A stretch of DNA of 13,380 nucleotides from Anaerolineae bacterium (GTDB lineage Bacteria; Chloroflexota; Anaerolineae; JADYZS01), in the NCBI GenBank assembly GCA_020853075.1, contig JADYZS010000032.1, positions 1-13,380 of the forward strand. The letters are read 5' to 3'. The translations under genes and the position numbers were made by a program. The notes under the pieces were generated by a model. It had not been told where the DNA came from. It did no database searches and was given only the letters and a program-made list of their open reading frames with translations. The stretch's first letter is position 1; each line of letters starts with the position of its first letter. Below, piece by piece: positions 1-7,027 of this stretch.

Positions 1-506
1 AGGCCATCTACGTGCCGGCCGACGACTATACCGACCCAGCGCCGGCCACGACCTTCGCCCACCTGGACGCGACCATCTCGCTGGAGCGCTCCATCTCGGA
101 GCAAGGCATCTACCCCGCGGTGGATCCGTTGGCTTCCACCAGCCGCATCCTGGACCCGCTCATCGTGGGCGAGGAACACTATAACGTGGCGCGCGGCGTG
201 CAGCGGGTGCTGCAACGCTACAAGGACCTGCAGGACATCATCGCGATCCTGGGTATTGACGAACTCTCCGAAGACGACAAACTGACCGTCGCCCGCGCGC
301 GCAAGATTCAACGCTTCTTCTCGCAGCCGATGTTCGTCGCCGCGCAGTTCACCGGCCGTGAGGGCCGCTACGTGCCGATTCGCGAGACGGTGCGCGGCTT
401 CAAGATGATCCTGGATGGCGAGATGGACGACGCGCCGGAGCAGGCATTCTTCATGCAGGGGACGATAGACGAGGTGAAGGAAACCGCCGAGAAGATGCGC
501 GGTTAG
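1..506 (+). CDS. atpD: F1F0 ATP synthase subunit beta (3' end, partial)
   Basis: This is the C-terminal part of the catalytic beta subunit of F1 ATP synthase, which makes ATP from ADP and phosphate on the cytoplasmic side of the membrane. The reading frame is open from the first base (codons begin at base 3, reading AIYVPADDYTDPAP), so the gene starts outside the window and the GTG at 12 is internal. Visible family hallmarks are LDATISLERSISEQGIYPAVDPLAS at bases 66-137 in part, the DPLASTSR segment, the DELSEED-loop equivalent DELSEDD (258-278) that contacts the gamma subunit, and RFFSQPMFVA near the nucleotide-binding C-terminal domain. The Walker A motif lies upstream of the window. The stop is TAG at 504-506. 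It should be followed by atpC, but two small genes intervene. Identification is secure from the C-terminal domain alone. Confidence 0.98.
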   Translation, partial: AIYVPADDYTDPAPATTFAHLDATISLERSISEQGIYPAVDPLASTSRILDPLIVGEEHYNVARGVQRVLQRYKDLQDIIAILGIDELSEDDKLTVARARKIQRFFSQPMFVAAQFTGREGRYVPIRETVRGFKMILDGEMDDAPEQAFFMQGTIDEVKETAEKMRG

Positions 507-512
507 CAGCCG

Positions 513-785
513 ATGCACATCGCCGACCTGCTGTGGGATGGCGTCAATATAGACCACATCGCTGAACACCACGTAGAACCCTCCGAGGTCGAAGAACTCG
601 TCTGGAATGACATTCCATGGTTCAAGCGAGGTTCAGGTGCGCAGCGTTACTATACGTATGGGCAGTCTGGCTCTGGACGCTATCTGTTTGTAGTCCTAGA
701 TAGAGAATATGATGATGTGTTTTACGTTGTGACGGCGCGAGATGTGGATGAGGCTGAGAAGAGGCGGTACCGGCAGTGGAGATGA
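513..785 (+). CDS. BrnT/DUF497-like toxin candidate
   Basis: This encodes a 90-residue protein resembling the BrnT (DUF497) family of small RelE-fold ribonuclease toxins. What is seen: an N-terminal hydrophobic/Trp segment with DHIAEHHVEPSEVEEL (residues 14-29), then GRYLFVVLDREYDDVFYVVTAR (residues 55-76, in part GRYLFVV and YVVTARD), and a basic end AEKRRYRQWR (81-90). The pattern 'G-R-hydrophobic strand, then hydrophobic strand-ARD-x(4)-E-x-R-x-Y' is the usual DUF497 C-terminus. Length is typical of the family (about 85-100). It starts 6 bases after the atpD stop with no good Shine-Dalgarno, so translation is probably coupled to atpD. Toxin activity is inferred from family and from the antitoxin-like gene next to it. 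A hand count of 641-780 gives 71 G+C in 140 bases, against 42 in the first 60 bases of the window, hinting at separate ancestry. Confidence 0.72.
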   Translation: MHIADLLWDGVNIDHIAEHHVEPSEVEELVWNDIPWFKRGSGAQRYYTYGQSGSGRYLFVVLDREYDDVFYVVTARDVDEAEKRRYRQWR

Positions 786-794
786 TGGTAAAGC

Positions 795-1130
795 ATGCCT
801 AGATTACCTAAGATGACGCGCGAGGAAGAGGCACAGTTCTGGGCGACGCACAGCAGCGCTGATTATTGGGAAGACTTGGAAGAAGTGTCGGCAAAACCCA
901 ACGGCGACACCGAGAAACACCCGCGTCGTAGTCCGCGTTGCCCTGTGTGCGGTGAAGTGTTGCTTTCACGCTACGTGGAGCGGGAAACCGCGGACGGCCG
1001 CGCGACGATACACCGTCTGCGAGAACTCTACTGCCGGCAAGGACACTTCGCTCGCCTGGCAGATGACGCAGAGAGGGTCGTTCGCGCAGTGGAAAAAACT
1101 TTAGCCAAGATTGATAGCGTTCCCGCTTGA
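795..1130 (+). CDS. CopG-antitoxin-like N-terminus fused to a zinc ribbon
   Basis: A 111-residue protein with two parts. Residues 1-31 (MPRLPKMTREEEAQFW, then HSSADYWEDLEEV at 19-31) match the conserved start of antitoxins of the BrnA/CopG-antitoxin type, in which a 'E-E-E-x(2)-F-W-x-T-H-[SD]-x(2)-D-Y' segment precedes a ribbon-helix-helix domain. Here no ribbon-helix-helix is visible. Instead residues 49-84 carry CPVCG (49-53) and CRQGH (80-84), a likely zinc ribbon with ligands C49, C52, C80 and H84. This recalls the YgiT/MqsA-type zinc fingers of other antitoxins. The C-terminal 25 residues look helical. It starts 9 bases after the toxin-like gene and ends 9 bases before atpC, so it is co-transcribed with the ATP synthase genes. 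The role as antitoxin is inferred from the N-terminal motif and gene order (toxin first, as in brnTA). Confidence 0.68.
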   Translation: MPRLPKMTREEEAQFWATHSSADYWEDLEEVSAKPNGDTEKHPRRSPRCPVCGEVLLSRYVERETADGRATIHRLRELYCRQGHFARLADDAERVVRAVEKTLAKIDSVPA

Positions 1131-1139
1131 GGTCGCTGA

Positions 1140-1583
1140 ATGTCAACGATGCGGTGTGAGATAGTGACCGTTGAGCGCGTCGTCTATCAAGACGACGTGA
1201 ACATGGTGATTGCTCCGGGTATAGATGGGCAAATGGGTATTCTGCCGAGGCACGCTGCCCTGATTACGGCGTTGACCGAAGGGGAACTGGTTATACACAA
1301 AGAGGGCCAGGAAGACGTAAGCATGGCTATCGGTGGCGGCTTTCTGGAGGTCAGCAACAACAAGGTGACGATCCTGGCCGACACAGCGGAGCGGGCCGAG
1401 GAGATTGACGAAGCCCGTGCTGCGGATGCGCGTAAGAAGGCCGAAGAGGCGCTGAAAGAAAAACGCTTTGACGCGGTAGAGTTCGCTAAGGTTGAGGCTG
1501 CGCTCCGCCGCTCCCTTGTGCGGTTAAAGGTGGCCCGGCGACGGGGCCCTGGCGGCGGGCACGCCGGTAACGAAGGCGACTAG
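1140..1583 (+). CDS. atpC: F1F0 ATP synthase subunit epsilon
   Basis: Epsilon subunit of the F1 rotor stalk, which couples gamma to the c-ring and restrains ATP hydrolysis. The 147-residue product has the N-terminal beta-sandwich (about residues 4-88: RCEIVTVERVVYQDDV, then the hallmark APGIDGQMGILPRHA at 25-39, and GGGFLEVSNNKVTILAD) and the C-terminal helical hairpin (about 88-133, rich in Ala, Glu, Lys and Arg). It ends with a basic, glycine-rich tail (about 133-147) slightly longer than usual. The ATG at 1140 is preceded by GAGGT (1130-1134) at a good distance. Its closest upstream neighbour is the zinc-ribbon antitoxin-like gene rather than atpD, so its expression depends on transcripts that cross the toxin-antitoxin pair unless an internal promoter exists. 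Confidence 0.96.
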   Translation: MSTMRCEIVTVERVVYQDDVNMVIAPGIDGQMGILPRHAALITALTEGELVIHKEGQEDVSMAIGGGFLEVSNNKVTILADTAERAEEIDEARAADARKKAEEALKEKRFDAVEFAKVEAALRRSLVRLKVARRRGPGGGHAGNEGD

Positions 1584-1659
1584 GAACCGGTGCCGGGCCG
1601 ACGGGCGACCACCATCGCCAAGTTCCTTATCCCCTGGCCCCTGCACCTCATGGAGCCTC

Positions 1660-2664
1660 ATGTTTGAGAAACTTATCGGGATTGATCTGGGGACGGTCAA
1701 CGTCCTGGTCTATGTGTCAGGGCGCGGCATCGTCTTGCAGGAGCCGTCGGTTGTTGCCATCTCGGTGCGCGATAGCAAGATCGTGGCCGTGGGCGCCGAG
1801 GCGCGCGATATGCGGGGCCGGACGCCGGAGAGCATTGAGGTAGCGCGCCCCATGCGCGACGGTGTCATCGCAGACTACGTGGTGACCGAGGCGATGCTTC
1901 GCTATTTCATCCGGAAGATCTGTGGCCGTAACCCCATGTTCAAGCCCAGAGTCATGATCAGCACACCCAAAGGGGTGACCAGTGTTGAGAGCCGTGCCGT
2001 GCACGATGCCGCGGTGCAGGCCGGGTCCAAGGAGGCGTACCTGATACCGGAGCCGCTGGCGGCAGCCTATGGCGCGGGCCTTCCCATCGGCACGCCCACG
2101 GGCAATATGGTGGTGGATATCGGCGGCGGCACGACGGAAGCCGCGGTTGTCTCTATGAACGACATCGTTGTGTGGAGTGCTGTACGCATCGGCGGCAACC
2201 GCACCGACGAATCTATCGTCAACTACGTGCGCAAGAAGTACAATCTTCTCATCGGCGAACAGACCGCTGAGGAGATCAAAATCAGGATCGGCAGCGCGCT
2301 GCCATTGCCCGAAGAGATGACAATGGAAGTGCGCGGACGTGACCAGGTCGCGGGCCTGCCCAAGACCATCGTGATCACCTCCGGCGAGGTGACAGAAGCA
2401 ATCGCCGAGGCGATGGCTGCCATTGTTGGCACGGTGCGGGCGACGCTGGAGAAGACGCCGCCGGAATTGGCGGCAGACATCATTGACCGGGGTATGGTGT
2501 TGACGGGGGGCGGCGCGCTCCTGCGCAATATTGATAAACTCTTGACCAAAGAAACCGGCGTACCATGCTACGTGGCCGAAAACCCCATCGCCGCAGTCGC
2601 TCTAGGTGCCGGTAGGGCCCTGGAAAACTACGAGATCATGCGGCGCAGCCTGCCGCCGGTTTAA
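1660..2664 (+). CDS. mreB: Rod shape-determining protein MreB (actin-like)
   Basis: A 334-residue actin-family ATPase that forms membrane-associated filaments and positions cell-wall synthesis in rod-shaped cells. Visible motifs are the phosphate-1 loop GIDLGTVNVLVY (residues 7-18), the connecting segment IPEPLAAAYGAG, the phosphate-2 loop DIGGGTTE in mid-protein, the helix EEIKIRIGSA, and the adenosine loop LTGGGALLRNI near residue 280. Length is normal for MreB (about 335-345). The ATG at 1660 has GGAG a few bases upstream (1651-1654). It lies 76 bases after atpC and ends 22 bases before a strong hairpin terminator. It may be transcribed with the atp genes or from its own promoter in the gap. 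Mbl or MreBH paralogues cannot be excluded by eye. Confidence 0.95.
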   Translation: MFEKLIGIDLGTVNVLVYVSGRGIVLQEPSVVAISVRDSKIVAVGAEARDMRGRTPESIEVARPMRDGVIADYVVTEAMLRYFIRKICGRNPMFKPRVMISTPKGVTSVESRAVHDAAVQAGSKEAYLIPEPLAAAYGAGLPIGTPTGNMVVDIGGGTTEAAVVSMNDIVVWSAVRIGGNRTDESIVNYVRKKYNLLIGEQTAEEIKIRIGSALPLPEEMTMEVRGRDQVAGLPKTIVITSGEVTEAIAEAMAAIVGTVRATLEKTPPELAADIIDRGMVLTGGGALLRNIDKLLTKETGVPCYVAENPIAAVALGAGRALENYEIMRRSLPPV

Positions 2665-2686
2665 TCTCTGCGCTATCTGAAAGAAC

Positions 2687-2711
2687 AACGGGGAGCCAAG
2701 TGCTCCCCGTT
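2687..2711. terminator. Intrinsic terminator between convergent mreB and dtxR-type gene
   Basis: A perfect 10-bp stem (AACGGGGAGC at 2687-2696 with GCTCCCCGTT at 2702-2711) closes a 5-base loop. On the plus strand it is followed by the pyrimidine-rich CCTCTTTCTT, and on the minus strand by GTTCTTTC. It lies between the converging ends of mreB and the regulator gene, so it probably stops transcription from both sides. Confidence 0.85.
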
Positions 2712-2741
2712 CCTCTTTCTTGCTCGCAGTTCCTCTGTCTT

Positions 2742-3461
2742 TCAAGCAGACACCCGCCTGACGAATATCTCCCGCGCGATCTCCCCTTCTAATGCAATCT
2801 CGGTTTCGCCCGCTTGCACGACGTAAGTAGGACGGCGCTGCAACAGACGAAGCGTGCTTCCTGGTGCGATGCCCAGTTGGCTCAGCCGCGCCAGGCGATT
2901 GCGCTGGCGCGCGGTCATGAAGACGATCTGCCCGGTCATGCCCAGTTCGAAATCGGCCAGCGAGGTGACGAGGGGCTCTACCTGGCGTTGGAAGCGGGCA
3001 CAGCAGTCGCCGCGCGGGATCGGCTTGCCATGGGGACAGAGCGGCGGATGGCCCAGGAAGGTGCAGATGCGGTCGGTCACCTCGGCACTCAGGATATGCT
3101 CAAACTGGCAGGCGCTGGCGTCCGCTCGCTTCTCTTCCACCTCCAACACTTGTATGAGCAGTACCTCGGCCAGCCGGTGGCGGCGGACAACCTGCTCGGC
3201 GTATGCTTCCCCCCTGGTCGTCAGGACAACACGGCCATTCTCGCGAAGGATGTAACCTTCCTGAGCCAGTCCTTGCACGGCCTTCTCTGAGTCGGGGACA
3301 GGGACGGACGCGAGGGCGGCTTCAGTGATCTCTTGTCCTTCTTCTCGCCATGTCCATATCGCCTCCAATAGCTCCTCCTGGCAGGCGGTGAGACCGGAGC
3401 GCGCTCTTCTTGGGCCCGAATCGTGATGAGAAGCCGGCAGAGTGGACAGATGGTTCTTCAT
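2742..3461 (-). CDS. DtxR/MntR-family metal-dependent repressor with C-terminal FeoA/SH3-like domain
   Basis: A 239-residue metal-responsive regulator, likely sensing Fe(II) or Mn(II) and controlling the adjacent iron-uptake genes. Domains in order: winged helix (about 25-90), which is short and poorly conserved around the recognition helix; dimerisation/metal-binding domain with RRHRLAE (93-99), the ligand motif CQFEH (118-122) and CPHGKPIP (142-149) followed by Cys153-Cys154; then a FeoA/SH3-like domain (about 165-238, LADFELGMTGQIVFM to the end). C118, E121 and H122 correspond to the ancillary/primary metal site residues of DtxR. The ATG at 3461 overlaps the stop of the upstream Cys-rich gene as ATGA and has AGAGG upstream, so this start is favoured. 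It is the last gene of the feoB operon, suggesting autoregulation. Whether it senses iron or manganese cannot be told from sequence, but linkage to feoB favours iron. Confidence 0.88.
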   Translation of the reverse strand: MKNHLSTLPASHHDSGPRRARSGLTACQEELLEAIWTWREEGQEITEAALASVPVPDSEKAVQGLAQEGYILRENGRVVLTTRGEAYAEQVVRRHRLAEVLLIQVLEVEEKRADASACQFEHILSAEVTDRICTFLGHPPLCPHGKPIPRGDCCARFQRQVEPLVTSLADFELGMTGQIVFMTARQRNRLARLSQLGIAPGSTLRLLQRRPTYVVQAGETEIALEGEIAREIFVRRVSA

Positions 3462-3703
3462 GCTTCGCCTCTGGGCGGACGTGTGGCGGCCGGCCGCAGA
3501 CGGCGCGCCAACCTCGCCAGCACACTCTTGCGTTCGTCCACCATCTGGTAGCCGCAGTTGGGGCAGCAGATCAAGTAGCAGTTGCTACCCAGGGGACATG
3601 CAGAGCAGCGTGCGTGCTCATCCGCGTTGAACTCTGTGCCGCAGAGGGGGCAACGAATCTGCTCCTCAGGCTCTACGGTTCCGCCACGAAGGTTGCTGCC
3701 CAT
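3458..3703 (-). CDS. Small eight-cysteine (zinc-ribbon-like) protein of the Feo operon
   Basis: An 81-residue soluble protein with Cys at 18, 21, 33, 36, 42, 46, 47 and 50, arranged as CPLCG, then CSAC, then a Cys after CPLGSN, then CCPNCGY. The outer CPLCG/CPNCG pair resembles a zinc ribbon, and the inner cluster could bind a second metal or an Fe-S cluster. The C-terminus is basic (ARLARRLRPAATRPPRG). No transmembrane segment is seen. I chose the ATG at 3703 because AAAAGGCAGGA lies just upstream; an in-frame ATG at 3724 overlaps the feoB stop by 8 bases but has no ribosome binding site. The gene is sandwiched between feoB and the DtxR-type regulator with overlap on the 3' side (ATGA), so it probably works in ferrous iron uptake, in a position often held by feoC or feoA. 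Function is inference only. Confidence 0.75.
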   Translation of the reverse strand: MGSNLRGGTVEPEEQIRCPLCGTEFNADEHARCSACPLGSNCYLICCPNCGYQMVDERKSVLARLARRLRPAATRPPRGEA

Positions 3704-3716
3704 CTGGTCCTGCCTT

Positions 3717-5684
3717 TTATCCATACAGACGCGCCAACGCCAGGTTCAGCAGGCCACCGATGAGAAAGGCGAATGGAAAGATGAACCCGATGATCGTTGC
3801 TGCCGTGCGCGCCCCGCGCTCTTTCCAAATGATCAGTGCATTGGCGACGCACGGCACGAAGAGAGTCATCGTCACCAGGCTCACCAGCACCTGGCGCGGC
3901 GTCAACAAACCTTGCTCTGAGAGAGCGAAGAGTCCCGCTGCACCGTAATCGCGCCGCAGGAAGCCTATAATGAAAGCCTGGGTCGTCTGCACAGGAAGTC
4001 CCAGCCAGTCACGTACTAGGGGCGCGGTGGTGTTTTCCAGCCAGGTCAGCGCGCTCATCTTATCTAGCGCAAAGAGGAGGAGAGTGCCAAGCACGAAGAG
4101 CGGCACCGCCTCGCGCAGATACCACTCAATGCGGGCCAGCGTCTTGATCGCCAGGTTGGAAAGCCTCGGCACGCGTAGTGGGGGTATCTCTACGATGAAG
4201 TCGGAACGATTGCCGCGCACGATCTGGGCAGATAGCCAGCCGACCGCCAGCATCACCCCCAAGACGACGCCTGCCCAGATCAGGGTCGCTTCAAAGCCAA
4301 GCCCACCCAGCATTCCCAGGATGACGCCCAGTTGCGCCGAGCAGGGTACTCCTAACGCGAGGAGGAGTGTGACGATGATCCGCTCCTTACGCGTCTCCAG
4401 GATGCGCGCGGTCAAGGTCGCCATCGTATCGCAGCCGAGACCCAGGATCATCGGCAGAACCGCTTTGCCGTTGAGGCCAAGCACGCGAAAGACGCGGTGA
4501 GTCATCACCGCCAGACGGGGCAGGTAACCCGAATCCTCCAACACGCCAAAGGTGACGAAGAAGGTGGCGACGATAGGCAGGACGATGGCGATGGCGTAGG
4601 TCAGGGCCATCGTCACCAGCCCATAAGGGCCTACGAGTAACTCCTGCAAAAAGGGGATGGGCACAAGCCCGACCAGGGTTGCCACTGCCGGGTTAAGCCA
4701 GCCCTCGAATACCGTCGTTTGTAGCCAGTCCACCAGCGTGCCTGCGCCGAAGACACCGACGAACTGGTAGAGAAGGTAGAGTACCAGAAGCAAGAGCGGT
4801 AGCCCGGCGACAGGATGGGCAGACCAGTGACCCAGCGCGCGCAGCCAGGAGGCCGACGGTGATCGCTCGGCGCGGTAGACCTGAGCGAGGATCGCGTCGG
4901 CCAGTTGCAGCCGCTGGCGGCCGATGACGTAACTCAGCGGCTCGGTATAGCGCGTCTGGGTTTCGCGATGCACCCGCTCTATAGCCGCTGCGTTATCGTC
5001 GCTCAGGTGTTGGTGCAGCCAACCTTTGAGCGTCTCGTCACCAGCCAGGAGCATGAGCGCAAGGCCGCGGCGTGACAGGTGAGTCTGGGGGAGGAGCGCC
5101 GCGATGCGCTCAACCGCGACCTCCAGATCAGGCTGGTAGCGCGTTTGCAGGCTGGCGGGGTGGGGTTGTCCTACCTCGCGGATCAGGGCCTCTATCCCTT
5201 GCCGCCGCGTGGCGACGGTTGCAACAACTGGTACTCCCACGAGCGCGGCCAGACCCTTGTGGTCTATTTCAATGCCGCGTTCGCGGGCCTCGTCCAGCAT
5301 ATTCAGGTCAAGGATGAAGGGGAGGCCGAGTTCGGCGATCTGTAGGGTCAGGAGGAGTGCGCGGCGCAGGTTTTTCGCGTCGGCCACCTGGATGACGGCT
5401 GCGGCTCGTTCCGTCACGAGGATGTCACGCGTCACGCGTTCGTCCTCTGAAAGAGGAATTAGGCCGTTGACGCCAGGGGTATCTATGACCGTAAGGGCAT
5501 GATCCCAAGAGGCGAGACCCCGCGTGACCTCCACCGTCGTGCCGGGGTAGTTGGAGACCACTACGTACTGCCCTGTGAGCAACCCAAAGATGACGCTCTT
5601 GCCTACGTTCGGGTTGCCGACGAGGATGACCGGCGGAGTTTCTCTATCCTGCGTGAGTTCTTTGCCAGAGTGACAATGCGCCAT
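3717..5684 (-). CDS. feoB: Ferrous iron transporter FeoB
   Basis: FeoB imports Fe(II) through a membrane domain controlled by a cytosolic GTPase. The 655-residue product shows G1 GNPNVGKS (23-30), G2 YPGTT (46-50), G3 DTPG (68-71) and G4 NMLD (128-131), a helical GDI-like linker (about 180-280), then about eight or more membrane segments from residue 292 to the end. The two gate regions read GLGCDTMAT (about 415-423) and GVPCSAQLG (445-453), with FLRRDYGAAGL (575-585) and FVPCVANAL (609-617) later. The ATG at 5684 is preceded by GAGAGG at a good distance; an in-frame TTG at 5738 would overlap the upstream gene and has no such site, so it was rejected. No separate feoA is present: the FeoA-like domain is on the regulator two genes downstream. 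Identification is firm; the exact metal selectivity is inferred. Confidence 0.96.
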   Translation of the reverse strand: MAHCHSGKELTQDRETPPVILVGNPNVGKSVIFGLLTGQYVVVSNYPGTTVEVTRGLASWDHALTVIDTPGVNGLIPLSEDERVTRDILVTERAAAVIQVADAKNLRRALLLTLQIAELGLPFILDLNMLDEARERGIEIDHKGLAALVGVPVVATVATRRQGIEALIREVGQPHPASLQTRYQPDLEVAVERIAALLPQTHLSRRGLALMLLAGDETLKGWLHQHLSDDNAAAIERVHRETQTRYTEPLSYVIGRQRLQLADAILAQVYRAERSPSASWLRALGHWSAHPVAGLPLLLLVLYLLYQFVGVFGAGTLVDWLQTTVFEGWLNPAVATLVGLVPIPFLQELLVGPYGLVTMALTYAIAIVLPIVATFFVTFGVLEDSGYLPRLAVMTHRVFRVLGLNGKAVLPMILGLGCDTMATLTARILETRKERIIVTLLLALGVPCSAQLGVILGMLGGLGFEATLIWAGVVLGVMLAVGWLSAQIVRGNRSDFIVEIPPLRVPRLSNLAIKTLARIEWYLREAVPLFVLGTLLLFALDKMSALTWLENTTAPLVRDWLGLPVQTTQAFIIGFLRRDYGAAGLFALSEQGLLTPRQVLVSLVTMTLFVPCVANALIIWKERGARTAATIIGFIFPFAFLIGGLLNLALARLYG

Positions 5685-5728
5685 ATAGAAAACCTCTCTT
5701 GCTGGCACATTAGCGACTGACCAGGCTC

Positions 5729-7027
5729 TCAGGTCCAATGCTGCTCGTTGGCGAAGCGCAGCAACTCCTCACGGAACTTGGGGTGCGCGATGTTTACCAG
5801 GGCTTGCACCCGCTGGCGGATCGTCTTGCCGTGCAGATAGGCGACGCCGTATTCGGTAACCACGTAGTGCACATCGTTGCGGCTGGTGACGACGCCCGCG
5901 CCCGGCTTCAGCGTCGGTACGATCCGGCTGATGGTATCGTCTTTGGCGGTGCTGGGCAAAGCGATAATGGGTTTGCCACCTTTGGAGCGAGCCGCGCCCC
6001 GTACGAAATCCACCTGGCCGCCCACGCCGCTGTAGAAGCGCGGCCCGATGGAATCGGCGCAGACCTGGCCTGTCAGATCTATCTCAATGGCAGAGTTGAT
6101 GGCGATCATCTTCTCGTTCTGGGCGATGAGATAGGGATCATTGACATAATCAGTTGGATGCATCTCAACCACAGGGTTGTTATCCACGAAATCGTACAGG
6201 CGCTGCGTGCCTAAAAGGAACCCACAGATAATCTTGCCGGGGTGCAGGGTTTTCCTTTCGTTGTTGACGATACCCATCTCCACCAGTTCTACAACACCAT
6301 CGGAGAAGAGTTCCGTGTGGATTCCCAGGTCCCGCTTATCTTTCAGAAAAAGAAGTACACCGTCAGGGATCCCGCCGATGCCCATTTGTAGAGTGGACCC
6401 ATCTTCAATCAGTTCTGCCACGTTCTGGCCTATTCGCCTGTTGAGGTCTGTCACCTGACCCATCGGCAATTCCGGCAACTTGTAACTCACGGGGAGGATG
6501 TGGGTTATCTTGGAGACGTGGATGAAGCTGTCGCCCAGGGTGCGAGGCATCTGGTCGTTCACTTCGGCGATCACGACCCGCGCGGCTTGGGCGGCAGGCT
6601 TGGTGACACCCACCTCAATGCCAAAAGAACAGAAACCATGCTCATCGGGGGGCGAAACGTGGATCAGGGCTACGTCCGGCGGCAGGTGGCCGTTGCGCCA
6701 CAGGTGCGGTATCTCGGACAAGAAGCACGGTGTATAGTCGGCGCGGCCTTCGTTCACTGCCTGGCGCACGTTGTCGCTGATGAAGAGGGTATTGACGCGC
6801 AGATGTTCTTCCATGCCCGGCTGGACGTAATCGGCAGGGCCGACGGTCAGCACCTGCGCGATCTCTACGTCGTGCAACTCCGGTGCGCGGGCGACCAACG
6901 CGGCCAGGACCCTCTGCGGCACGCTACAGTTTCCGGTCAGGAAGACCCGTTGCCCCGATTGAATGGCTTTGACCGCCTCTTCTGCCGTGGTGATTTTTCG
7001 TTGGTACTGGTGAATCCAGCCGTTCAT
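5729..7027 (-). CDS. Acetyl-CoA hydrolase/transferase family; 4-hydroxybutyrate CoA-transferase-like
   Basis: A 432-residue family I CoA-transferase that moves CoA between an acyl-CoA and a free carboxylate (for example butyryl- or isobutyryl-CoA with acetate). Seen: SPPDEHGFCSFG (125-136), the GIGGIPDGVL loop (216-225), and HTELFSDGVVELVE (237-250), in which E239 is the likely catalytic glutamate that forms the glutamyl-CoA thioester, close to the position known for 4-hydroxybutyrate CoA-transferase. The C-terminal domain has SGVGGQVDFVRGA and VTEYGVAYLHGKT, both typical of the family. Length is normal (about 430-440). The ATG at 7027 overlaps the end of the alanine dehydrogenase gene by 4 bases (ATGA). 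Substrate cannot be fixed by eye; the setting next to a ketoacid:ferredoxin oxidoreductase suggests release of short- or branched-chain acids. Confidence 0.9.
   Translation of the reverse strand: MNGWIHQYQRKITTAEEAVKAIQSGQRVFLTGNCSVPQRVLAALVARAPELHDVEIAQVLTVGPADYVQPGMEEHLRVNTLFISDNVRQAVNEGRADYTPCFLSEIPHLWRNGHLPPDVALIHVSPPDEHGFCSFGIEVGVTKPAAQAARVVIAEVNDQMPRTLGDSFIHVSKITHILPVSYKLPELPMGQVTDLNRRIGQNVAELIEDGSTLQMGIGGIPDGVLLFLKDKRDLGIHTELFSDGVVELVEMGIVNNERKTLHPGKIICGFLLGTQRLYDFVDNNPVVEMHPTDYVNDPYLIAQNEKMIAINSAIEIDLTGQVCADSIGPRFYSGVGGQVDFVRGAARSKGGKPIIALPSTAKDDTISRIVPTLKPGAGVVTSRNDVHYVVTEYGVAYLHGKTIRQRVQALVNIAHPKFREELLRFANEQHWT

Noticed and set aside
808..1146. Minus-strand open frame opposite the zinc-ribbon antitoxin-like gene
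   Set aside because: The plus frame has the antitoxin motif, paired CxxC motifs and operon spacing; the minus frame has none.
1584..1659. The 76-base gap between atpC and mreB as a regulatory or coding site
   Set aside because: It shows only GC-rich sequence and the GGAG site of mreB; no convincing hairpin, promoter pair or small ORF was found.
2814..3290. Plus-strand open frame across the DtxR-type gene
   Set aside because: It is the shadow of a well-supported minus-strand gene with metal-binding motifs; its translation has no recognisable domain.
5685..5738. TTG at 5738 as the start of feoB
   Set aside because: It would overlap the upstream gene and has no ribosome binding site, whereas ATG at 5684 follows GAGAGG.
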